Below are positions 1 to 4,953 of a stretch of DNA of 5,004 nucleotides, piece after piece (the stretch's first letter is position 1; each line of letters opens with the position of its first letter). Source of the DNA: DASXMX01 sp036794395 (GTDB lineage: Bacteria > Planctomycetota > Phycisphaerae > Tepidisphaerales > Tepidisphaeraceae). The translations under genes were made by a program, and so were the position numbers. The stretch lies in contig DAIRGS010000425.1 of NCBI GenBank assembly GCA_036794395.1, forward strand, positions 1 through 5,004, given 5' to 3'. The notes under the pieces were generated by a model that saw only the letters and a list, made by a program, of their open reading frames with translations, had not been told where the DNA came from and did not search any database.

Positions 1-2
1 GT

Positions 3-42
3 TCCGGCGAGTTGGTTTTACCACATCTCACCCGTCGCCGGA
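3..42. repeat. 8-bp inverted repeat at left edge
   Basis: TCCGGCGA (3-10) and TCGCCGGA (35-42) are exact reverse complements separated by 24 nt. No T-tract follows on the + strand, so this is not a convincing intrinsic terminator for an upstream gene. It may be a chance palindrome or the tail of a repeat cut by the window edge. The rest of 1-184 has no gene I can support: the reading frame of the first gene is open back to the left edge, but this part lacks the C-ending codon pattern of the real genes and contains a hairpin repeat. Confidence 0.3.
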
Positions 43-59
43 CCCGAAGCGCCCTCGAC

Positions 60-78
60 CACGGCTTACAAAGCCGTG
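60..78. repeat. REP-like hairpin, copy 1
   Basis: CACGGCTT (60-67), loop ACA, AAGCCGTG (71-78) form a perfect 8-bp stem with a 3-nt loop, followed by CCACG. A second hairpin with the same design (8-bp stem, 3-nt loop, GGCT/AGCC core, CGTGCC exit) lies at 766-784, so the two look like members of one dispersed family. I recall similar GGCTT...AAGCC palindromes as frequent in planctomycete genomes; that is memory and not checked. There is no T-tract, so a terminator role is unlikely. Confidence 0.6.
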
Positions 79-184
79 CCACGACCCAGCAATGGCGCGG
101 AATCGCGCACGGTCGTTTAGGTCCCAGTGCCCCGAATCCGCTCTCTTGCCCCCAACTCTGTATTCCATCGCCCCTCTCGGATAT

Positions 185-201
185 CCTCCGCCTCACGGAG
201 G
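185..201 (+). promoter_or_regulatory. hairpin enclosing the ribosome binding site of the first gene
   Basis: CCTCCG (185-190), loop CCTCA (191-195) and CGGAGG (196-201) form a perfect 6-bp stem of five G-C pairs and one A-T pair. The right arm contains the Shine-Dalgarno sequence GGAGG (197-201), 8 nt before the ATG at 210. In mRNA the site would be paired with its own anti-Shine-Dalgarno strand. This could limit translation until the helix opens, by temperature, a bound protein or an upstream element. The pairing is visible in the sequence; the regulatory role is inference. Confidence 0.55.
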
Positions 202-209
202 TTCCCAAC

Positions 210-731
210 ATGAGCACGGCTGCTCCGCCGCAATCTTCCAAATCCGGCTACGATGTCCCCCGCCCAAACGGTAAATGCGCTGTTTGTGCCAAGGACATCG
301 TGCCCGGCGATAAATTCGTCGCCATCGTCCGCGAAACCCCAACCGGCCTCGAACGTCTCGACATCAGCCTCGACTGCTGGCCAAACTTCGATCGCGCCAA
401 TCTCCTGGGCTTCTGGCAATCCACCATGCCCCGCCCCGAAGAAAAGAAAAAACTCTTCGTCGATGACCAGGTCCTCTGCGAATTGTTCGAGCGCCTCGCC
501 GATGTCACCGAGCCCGCCAAAATCAACTTCCGCTTCGTCCTGGGCCTCATCCTCATGCGCAAACGCCTCATCGTCTACGAAACCACCCGCCACGATGCCG
601 GCCGCGATGTATGGGTCGTCCGCCTCAAGGGAAAAGACCAGCGCCTCGATCTCACCGACCCAAAACTCAACGAGCAGGAAATGACCGAAGTCAGCCAGCA
701 ACTCGGCCAGATCCTCAACGAGGAACTGTAA
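210..731 (+). CDS. conserved planctomycete-type protein of unknown function with CxxC motif
   Basis: Encodes 173 residues with no signal peptide or membrane segment, so probably cytoplasmic. The ATG at 210 is chosen because GGAGG (197-201) lies 8 nt upstream; the frame stays open to the left edge, but that part looks noncoding. Near the N-terminus is CAVC (C23, C26), followed by a second Cys in LDCWPNF (C56) and another at C90, which could make a zinc-ribbon-like site, though the fourth ligand is not certain. The middle is charged (PEEKKKLFVDDQ, about 76-87), then a helical stretch with FRFVLGLILMRKRL (about 107-120) that is moderately hydrophobic but rich in Arg/Lys, so unlikely to span a membrane. 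The pattern of a Cys-containing start, a KKKL-VDD segment and an FRFVLALILMRKRL-like core resembles a small family I recall from many planctomycetes, with no assigned function. It is the first gene of a tight operon, ending 2 nt before the lipoprotein gene. The coding call is firm; the function is unknown. Confidence 0.85.
   Translation: MSTAAPPQSSKSGYDVPRPNGKCAVCAKDIVPGDKFVAIVRETPTGLERLDISLDCWPNFDRANLLGFWQSTMPRPEEKKKLFVDDQVLCELFERLADVTEPAKINFRFVLGLILMRKRLIVYETTRHDAGRDVWVVRLKGKDQRLDLTDPKLNEQEMTEVSQQLGQILNEEL
720..724 (+). promoter_or_regulatory. ribosome binding site deciding the GTG start at 734
   Basis: GAGGA (720-724) lies inside the last codons of the first gene, 9 nt before a GTG at 734 that is in frame with the lipoprotein gene. 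The stop of the first gene (729-731) falls between them, an arrangement typical of translational coupling. The alternative ATG at 767 has no comparable site upstream and lies within a hairpin repeat. Confidence 0.5.
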
Positions 732-733
732 CC

Positions 734-1744
734 GTGCCCTCGCCCTCCGCTCCCTTCCCCCGTGACATGGGCTTCCAGCCCGTGCCGAACCACGCCCCCA
801 TTCGGCGTCCCATACACTCGCGCATATTTACAACAATTCGTTCCTCCGCCTATCTTCTTTTTTCACTCTCCACGTTGCTTTACCTCACGGGCTGCCGCAC
901 GCCTCCCCCAACGCCCGCCACGCTAAAATTCGTCCCCAATCCCCAACTCCGTCCCATCACCGAAGTCATCGCCGCCATCGACGCCAACAACCAAAAGATC
1001 CCCACCCTCTGGGCCACCCTCAATTACAGCGTAACCATCTTTGACAAAGGTCATTCGCATTCCTTATTCAGCGACGACGGCATCCTCCTGTTTTCCCGCC
1101 CCAACTTCGTGCATCTGGTGGGCAAGAAGGAACTGGTTGGCACCGTCTTCGATCTGGGCTCCAATGCCCAGGAATTCTGGCTCGAAGTCGTCCCCGGCGT
1201 GAACACCATGTACTGGGACACCTACGCCAATCTCGCCCGCAACGGGGGCGCCACCCTCAATATTCCCATCCGCCCCGATCTCATCGCCGAAGTGCTCGGC
1301 GTCGGCACGTTCAACGAAAACCTCCTCCAGCCGCCCGTCCCCATCATGCGATATGACGGCTCCACCGACTCCTACGTTTTCCTGTTTGCGTCTCAGGGTG
1401 ACTACAAGTGGTTCCCCCAGAAGGAAGTCTGGTACGACCGCGCAACCCTCCGCCCACGGCGCCTGATGATTTACGACTACGAAGGCGTTCCCCAACTCGA
1501 TGCAAGGCTCAGCGCCGATAAACCTGTTCAGGTTCCTGACGTCCCTCAGGCCCAATGGCCGATCATCGCCGGCGATTTCAAGCTGTTCTTTCCCGCATCC
1601 GGCAATCACATGGAATTCACGCTTAAAGACGTTCGCCTCTACCGAACCATGCGCAACACGAGAATTCCCAACCCATCCAGTTTTGATAGGCCCAATGCAA
1701 CAGATGTCCGGCAAGAAAAGGTAACGGGCTCCAACGGTGAATAA
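734..1744 (+). CDS. probable lipoprotein, LolA/LolB-like fold suspected
   Basis: Encodes 336 residues from GTG 734, chosen for the GAGGA at 720-724 and the 2-nt spacing to the previous gene; ATG 767 (325 residues) and GTG 782 (320 residues) are alternatives. A basic segment (IRRPIHSR, about 23-30) leads into a hydrophobic stretch and the lipobox LTGC, with the acylated Cys at 54, followed by a Pro-rich tether (RTPPPTP). This predicts a lipid-anchored envelope protein. The mature part begins with an ITEVIAAIDANNQKIPTLWA-type helix, then alternating strands with DGILLFSRPNFVHLVG, a pattern reminiscent of the LolA/LolB/DUF4292 group of lipid- or lipoprotein-binding proteins; this is a fold impression only. 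Further landmarks are FWLEVVPG, IPIRPDLIAEVLGVG and WYDRATLRPRRLMIYD. The pre-Cys region is unusually long, and residues about 11-18 are encoded by a REP-like hairpin (766-784), so the N-terminus may be lengthened by a repeat insertion or the real start may be later. It overlaps the next gene by 8 nt. Confidence 0.85.
   Translation: MPSPSAPFPRDMGFQPVPNHAPIRRPIHSRIFTTIRSSAYLLFSLSTLLYLTGCRTPPPTPATLKFVPNPQLRPITEVIAAIDANNQKIPTLWATLNYSVTIFDKGHSHSLFSDDGILLFSRPNFVHLVGKKELVGTVFDLGSNAQEFWLEVVPGVNTMYWDTYANLARNGGATLNIPIRPDLIAEVLGVGTFNENLLQPPVPIMRYDGSTDSYVFLFASQGDYKWFPQKEVWYDRATLRPRRLMIYDYEGVPQLDARLSADKPVQVPDVPQAQWPIIAGDFKLFFPASGNHMEFTLKDVRLYRTMRNTRIPNPSSFDRPNATDVRQEKVTGSNGE
766..784. repeat. REP-like hairpin, copy 2, inside the lipoprotein gene start
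   Basis: CATGGGCT (766-773), loop TCC, AGCCCGTG (777-784) form an 8-bp stem (one T-G pair) with a 3-nt loop, followed by CCGAACCACG. Its geometry and core match the hairpin at 60-78. It includes the in-frame ATG 767 and GTG 782, and so sits across the possible start codons of the lipoprotein gene. As mRNA structure it could affect initiation; as an insertion it would have added residues ahead of the signal peptide. Confidence 0.6.
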
Positions 1745-3329
1745 ACTCCTCCTCCTTGCCTTAGCCTTACTATCCTTCGTCCCGCTCGCACGCGCCAGCT
1801 CCGTAACGCCCCATTCGGTCGTCGCCCACGCCAGCGAACAGGAGTTCTGGGTCGCCCGCATCGAGCGCTTCAACAACGAAGACTACACCGTCATCTACTA
1901 TCGCCTCCTCGGCCAGGACGACCGTTGGCAGCGCCTCTGCAAATTCGATTCCGGCATCGACGACATCGCCGCCCAGGGCTCGCTCGCCGCGGTGCTCCTC
2001 CGCGATAAAAGCTGGGCCCTCATCTATAGCGACGGCAACGTCGTCACCGCCGGAGCCCTCCCCGCCTCCGCAAAAATGTTCGCCCTCTCAGGCGCACAAA
2101 AAACCTGGTGGGCCGTCGGCCTCTCGCCCGGCGGCCTCCCCTCCGCACAGGCCGCCACACGCGCCGCTTCCTCAACGCTCCCCAATCCGCTCACCCGTCC
2201 CTCTACACACCCAACTTCAAACCCTTCGAGAACTCCGTCTCAACCCTCCATCACCGCTTCCGCCCCAGCCCTCGTCCTCTTCCAACTCGTCGGCAATACC
2301 TGGATGCCAACCGCCGAGCTACCCGGCCCACTTCCCGACAATCCCCGGATCGCACTCTCCATCGTAGAAGAAACCCCCTACGTCGCATCCTTCGACGCCG
2401 ACTCCATCTCCGTTCATCATCTGGAAGCCGGCCGCTGGATCGACGATCTCACCGCCAAAAATCTCCCCCAAACCGCCGCCTTCCGCCTCATCGGCGAAAC
2501 CGCGCCCCCCAAACTCTGGGTCCAGCAGCAAACCGGCCCCGATCTACTCTTCACGCTCGCCAATGCCAACGCCAAACCCACATCCCTCACCCCGCTCCCC
2601 GACGTCCCACCAAAAGACCGCGACGTCGCGCTCTTCGGCCGCAGCCTGCGCATCATCGGTCATGTGAATGACAAACTGATCGAGCAGCGGTTCGATGTCG
2701 ACGGAACTCACGCCCAAGATCAACCCACTCCCCTCGCCATCCCCGACTCCCAGCAACTCCTCGATCTTCAAGGCCTCCACACCCTCGTCACAATCGTCTC
2801 CCTAACCCTCGTCCTGCTCGGCTGGTTCCGCCAGCAAGCCGCGACCGAGGGCGCACCACCCTCCCCGAAGGATGTAACCATCGCCCCCGTCGGCCGGCGC
2901 TTCGCCGCCGGTCTGATCGATGCCTCCCCCATCTTCCTGACAATGCTCTTCTTCCTCGTCCGCCATCACGGCTTACCCACCAGCGTCCCCCAATCCCCGC
3001 AATTCCTTTTCTTCCTCGCCTACTGGTCCGCCAGCCTGTTCTACATCCTCTACACCACCTTCATCGAAACCCTCGCTGGCCGCTCCCTCGGCAAAATCAT
3101 GATGGGCCTCCGCGTCGTCAATCTCCAGGGCCTCCCGCCCACCCAGGCCGCCCTGTTCACCCGCAACGCCCTCCGCATTTTCGACATCAGCCTCTTCTTC
3201 TTCCCCGTCCTCTTCATCCCCTTCTCCCCCTTTCGCCAACGCTCAGGAGACCTCGCCGCCGGAACCCTAGTCGTCAGCGACAAATCCCCAAATGCAGAGA
3301 CTCCGCCAAGCGAACCCGATCCAAAATAG
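1737..3329 (+). CDS. exported/membrane protein with C-terminal RDD domain
   Basis: Encodes 530 residues from GTG 1737, which overlaps the end of the lipoprotein gene by 8 nt. The start gives a clean signal peptide (MNKLLLLALALLSFVPLARA, cleavage near residue 20), and no other nearby start does so. Residues about 21-134 and 178-340 are rich in short strands with Trp and aromatic residues (FWVARI, WALIYSDGN, SISVHHLEAGRWIDD), suggesting a beta-propeller-like or sensor-like exported domain. A Pro/Ser/Thr-rich linker (about 135-177) separates the halves. A membrane segment follows at about 349-363 (TLVTIVSLTLVLLGW). Residues about 385-515 match the RDD family: GRRFAAGLID (R387/R388, D395), two hydrophobic helices (about 396-408 and 423-443), AGRSLGKIMMGLRVV (447-461), a third hydrophobic segment (about 484-496) and RQRSGDLAAGTLVV (D505). 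RDD proteins are membrane proteins of varied or unknown role, some linked to ion transport. A short acidic Pro-rich tail ends the protein. The RDD call is firm; the nature of the exported domain is inference. Confidence 0.88.
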   Translation: MNKLLLLALALLSFVPLARASSVTPHSVVAHASEQEFWVARIERFNNEDYTVIYYRLLGQDDRWQRLCKFDSGIDDIAAQGSLAAVLLRDKSWALIYSDGNVVTAGALPASAKMFALSGAQKTWWAVGLSPGGLPSAQAATRAASSTLPNPLTRPSTHPTSNPSRTPSQPSITASAPALVLFQLVGNTWMPTAELPGPLPDNPRIALSIVEETPYVASFDADSISVHHLEAGRWIDDLTAKNLPQTAAFRLIGETAPPKLWVQQQTGPDLLFTLANANAKPTSLTPLPDVPPKDRDVALFGRSLRIIGHVNDKLIEQRFDVDGTHAQDQPTPLAIPDSQQLLDLQGLHTLVTIVSLTLVLLGWFRQQAATEGAPPSPKDVTIAPVGRRFAAGLIDASPIFLTMLFFLVRHHGLPTSVPQSPQFLFFLAYWSASLFYILYTTFIETLAGRSLGKIMMGLRVVNLQGLPPTQAALFTRNALRIFDISLFFFPVLFIPFSPFRQRSGDLAAGTLVVSDKSPNAETPPSEPDPK

Positions 3330-3523
3330 CGCTCAAAACTCAACAGCGCCAGCGCTCCCCCTCGATCCAAGTCGCGAACCCTGGCTTAGCGCCTGAACTG
3401 GCCTCGACTATGGTCCTTATCGCTTCGTCCGGACTACCACCAGCGCCACCCCCACCTACAAAACGCTCAATTCGTCACGTTGTCCATTTCCCGGTACGAT
3501 GACTTTCAACAGGAGTCAAATCC
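3330..3523 (+). other. spacer between operon and small secreted-protein gene
   Basis: This stretch of 194 nt has no credible gene. Two AGCGCT palindromes (3328-3333, 3351-3356) could pair, but no T-tract follows, so no clear terminator ends the operon here. A weak promoter-like pair, TCGTCA (3472-3477) and TACGAT (3495-3500) with a 17-nt spacer, precedes the next gene; each box matches the sigma-70 consensus at only four of six positions and planctomycete promoters are poorly defined, so I would not rely on it. Confidence 0.35.
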
Positions 3524-3826
3524 ATGTTGCAATCCATCCGCATCGTCATGATCGTGCTCTGCACGGCATCCCTGGGCGCCGGAGCCCCGCCCCCATCAAC
3601 CCAGCCCGCCTCGGAACCCTCCGACTGGCAAAGCCCCACCGACAGAGTTGAAGGCGAGAACTACAAGGTTGTAGTGGAGAAAATGCACGGAACTGCTCCA
3701 GACAGTCAGGAAATATGGGCATTTAACCATCTCGGAAGCCAGGGGTGGGAGTTTGTGTCTCAAAGCAAAGAGCATACTGGCAACTCCGAGACCGTCATTA
3801 CCTACTTCCGCCGACCGGCCAGATGA
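3524..3826 (+). CDS. small secreted protein, DUF4177-like
   Basis: Encodes 100 residues. The ATG at 3524 is supported by AGGAG (3511-3515), 8 nt upstream. The N-terminus is a signal peptide (MLQSIRIVMIVLCTASLGAGA, cleavage near residue 20), followed by a Pro/Ser/Thr-rich tether (PPPSTQPASEPS). The C-terminal half has the order seen in DUF4177-type small domains: YKVVVEKM (47-54), then a helix leading to LGSQGWEFVSQ (about 70-80), then a closing strand ETVITYFRRP. The GWEFVS core and the final YFRRP are the most telling. The biochemical role of that family is not established. It is separated from the operon by 194 nt and is followed by an intrinsic terminator about 160 nt downstream, so it is probably its own transcription unit or the end of a longer one. 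Coding potential is good; family assignment is by pattern only. Confidence 0.8.
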   Translation: MLQSIRIVMIVLCTASLGAGAPPPSTQPASEPSDWQSPTDRVEGENYKVVVEKMHGTAPDSQEIWAFNHLGSQGWEFVSQSKEHTGNSETVITYFRRPAR

Positions 3827-3834
3827 GCGGTTTT

Positions 3835-3943
3835 TGCCACAACTGCCACACGCCACGGCAACAATCGGCGTTCAACTGCCACAACTGCCACACGGTTTTG
3901 GCTGCCACACGGGGACGACCGACTGCTACAAACCACTGCCACA
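3835..3943. repeat. cluster of six TGCCACA heptamers
   Basis: TGCCACA occurs at 3835, 3844, 3877, 3886, 3903 and 3937. The first four form two copies of the 18-mer TGCCACAACTGCCACACG (3835-3852 and 3877-3894), 42 nt apart, each made of two near-identical 9-nt units. The cluster starts 9 nt after the stop of the small secreted-protein gene and lies before the terminator, so it is probably transcribed as 3' untranslated RNA. It may be a degenerate short tandem repeat, a protein-binding array or the edge of an old mobile element. Confidence 0.6.
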
Positions 3944-3985
3944 AGTTCACCGTCGCGGAACGGTCCCGGCTCGGAAAACAAAAAA

Positions 3986-4009
3986 CCCCGGCTTTCACCG
4001 GGGATTTTT
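3986..4009 (+). terminator. intrinsic terminator
   Basis: CCCCGG (3986-3991), loop CTTTCA, CCGGGG (3998-4003) form a perfect 6-bp G-C stem followed by ATTTTT (4004-4009). An A-rich run precedes the stem (about 3976-3985), so it could also act on the opposite strand. It most likely ends the transcript of the small secreted-protein gene. Confidence 0.85.
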
Positions 4010-4040
4010 CGCACTTCAACGACTTACGTCGTCGTGTCTC

Positions 4041-4070
4041 CATCACATTTACAGTCTGACCCCGTTGTCC
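4041..4070 (-). other. motif resembling flank of REP/RAYT-type elements
   Basis: Read on the minus strand this segment contains GGGGTCAGACTGTAAATGTG. I recall GGGGTCAGAC-type sequences beside REP-associated Y1 (RAYT/IS200-like) transposase genes in several bacterial groups, but cannot check this here. No transposase is encoded nearby in the window. The surrounding 4011-4126 shows no gene; it also has a short direct repeat AGGCGGTG (4096-4103, 4114-4121). Confidence 0.3.
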
Positions 4071-4126
4071 ACTTCGGTAAACGCTCGAAACATGAAGGCG
4101 GTGAATTCCACTGAGGCGGTGGGGAA

Positions 4127-4451
4127 GCAGATAACGGAAGCAGATAACGGGACAGGAAGCAGATAACGGGAAGCAGATAACGGGACAACCCTGAATTATT
4201 GAACTTTGCCCGGCCGCCGTAAAGCGGGTTCTTCTGTCGGGGCGTTGTGGTTGGAACTACTTCGGTCGAAATGGATGCCACTGTTGCACGTTTGTAGTGG
4301 CTTTGAGGAGGGTCGACGGCATTCCTCTAATCTACTCTTCACCTGTTCCACTGCTCCACCCTCTCGCGGCCCAGCCGCGCCCCCGCATCGGCCCCCAGCC
4401 AATCCCTCGCCGTTCGTTCCACCAGACGCAGATAACGGACGCAGATAACGG
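4127..4451. repeat. ladder of GCAGATAACGG motifs
   Basis: The 11-mer GCAGATAACGG occurs at 4127, 4140, 4159, 4173, 4428 and 4441. The first four are packed at 13, 19 and 14 nt spacing with variable GGAA or GACAGGAA joints; the last two are 13 nt apart at the junction of the large tandem repeat. Such a ladder of identical ends looks like repeated insertion or slippage at the border of a small mobile repeat; this origin is inference. Confidence 0.7.
4173..4440. repeat. 268-bp tandem repeat, copy A
   Basis: A unit beginning GCAGATAACGGGACAACCC at 4173 is repeated from 4441, giving a 268-bp period. The first 55 bases (4173-4227) are identical to 4441-4495. The next 199 (4228-4426) match 4596-4794 with seven substitutions and no indel. 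Inside are a small hairpin CCGC/GCGG (4214-4217, 4224-4227) and a stem GCCACT/AGTGGC (4277-4282, 4296-4301). Open frames here are short and repeat-derived; I see no gene. It may be a nonautonomous mobile repeat or a REP cluster unit. Confidence 0.85.
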
Positions 4452-4794
4452 GACAACCCTGAATTATTGAACTTTGCCCGGCCGCCGTAAAGCGGNNNNN
4501 NNNNNNNNNNNNNNNNNNNNNNNNNNNNNNNNNNNNNNNNNNNNNNNNNNNNNNNNNNNNNNNNNNNNNNNNNNNNNNNNNNNNNNNNNNNNNNNGTTCT
4601 TCTGTCGGGGCGTTGTGGTTGGAACTACTGCGGTCGAAATGGAAGCCACTGTTGCACGTTTGTAGTGGCTTTGGGGAGGGTCGACGGCATTCCTCTAATC
4701 TACTCTTCACCTGTTCCACTGCTCCACGCTCTCGCGGCCCAGCCGCGCCCCTGCATCGGCCCCCAGCCGATCCCTCGCCGTTCATTCCACCAGA
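4441..4794. repeat. 268-bp tandem repeat, copy B, interrupted by assembly gap
   Basis: Second copy of the unit, split by the N run at 4496-4595. Similarity to copy A ends at CCACCAGA (4794); copy A goes on into a further pair of GCAGATAACGG motifs, while copy B goes into unrelated sequence, so this is the right border of the array. In copy B a T-to-A change at 4644 extends the internal stem to eight pairs (AAGCCACT 4643-4650 with AGTGGCTT 4664-4671). The pieces left and right of the gap may belong to different copies. Confidence 0.8.
4496..4595. other. 100-N assembly gap
   Basis: A run of exactly 100 N, the usual placeholder for a gap of unknown size. Relative to copy A the bases on either side (AGCGG before, GTTCTT after) are directly adjacent, with none missing or duplicated. 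The true gap is therefore probably zero or a whole number of 268-bp units. The open frames that cross it have no meaning. Confidence 0.95.
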
Positions 4795-4860
4795 AGACGA
4801 AACCAAATCACCAACGCAAACAGGCATCCCCAGCCCTGCGTGATCTTCGCCCAACCCAAT

Positions 4861-4899
4861 TGCGGTCAGCGCAGATGAACCCACCTGCGGTGAGTGCAG
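4861..4899. repeat. 14-bp imperfect direct repeat
   Basis: TGCGGTCAGCGCAG (4861-4874) and TGCGGTGAGTGCAG (4886-4899) agree at 12 of 14 positions, 25 nt apart. Within the second, CGGTGAGTG (4888-4896) is the exact reverse complement of CACTCACCG (4946-4954), which runs up to the first base of the proposed intron. The rest of 4795-4953 shows no gene. These may be target-site or regulatory structures, or chance. Confidence 0.4.
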
Positions 4900-4953
4900 C
4901 CGAACGGTTCACCGAAACACCAAATGACTGTGCCGAATCACGCGTCACTCACC

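Noticed and set aside
12..209. N-terminal extension of the first gene to a TTG near the left edge
   Set aside because: The ATG at 210 has a strong ribosome binding site, and the extension includes a REP-like hairpin and does not show the codon pattern of the gene.
1064..1876. Long minus-strand frame opposite the lipoprotein gene, and others opposite the first and third genes
   Set aside because: The plus-strand genes use C-rich third positions, which removes stops from the opposite strand. The plus-strand products have signal peptides, a lipobox and an RDD domain; the minus-strand ones have none.
3328..3356. Terminator after the RDD gene from paired AGCGCT palindromes
   Set aside because: The stem is short with a 17-nt loop and no T-tract follows.
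3745..4059. Open frame with two CHNCH (CXXCH) motifs, as in c-type cytochromes
   Set aside because: The Cys-His motifs come directly from translating the TGCCACA repeats. The frame starts inside the secreted-protein gene, runs through the terminator and has no signal peptide or ribosome binding site.
4127..4451. CRISPR array
   Set aside because: The repeated motif is only 11 nt, the spacing is irregular (13-255 nt), and no spacer-like regularity or cas gene is present.
4196..4884. Several open frames on both strands across the tandem repeat
   Set aside because: They are copies of the repeat translated in different frames; some run through the N gap. They lack ribosome binding sites and the codon preference of the real genes.
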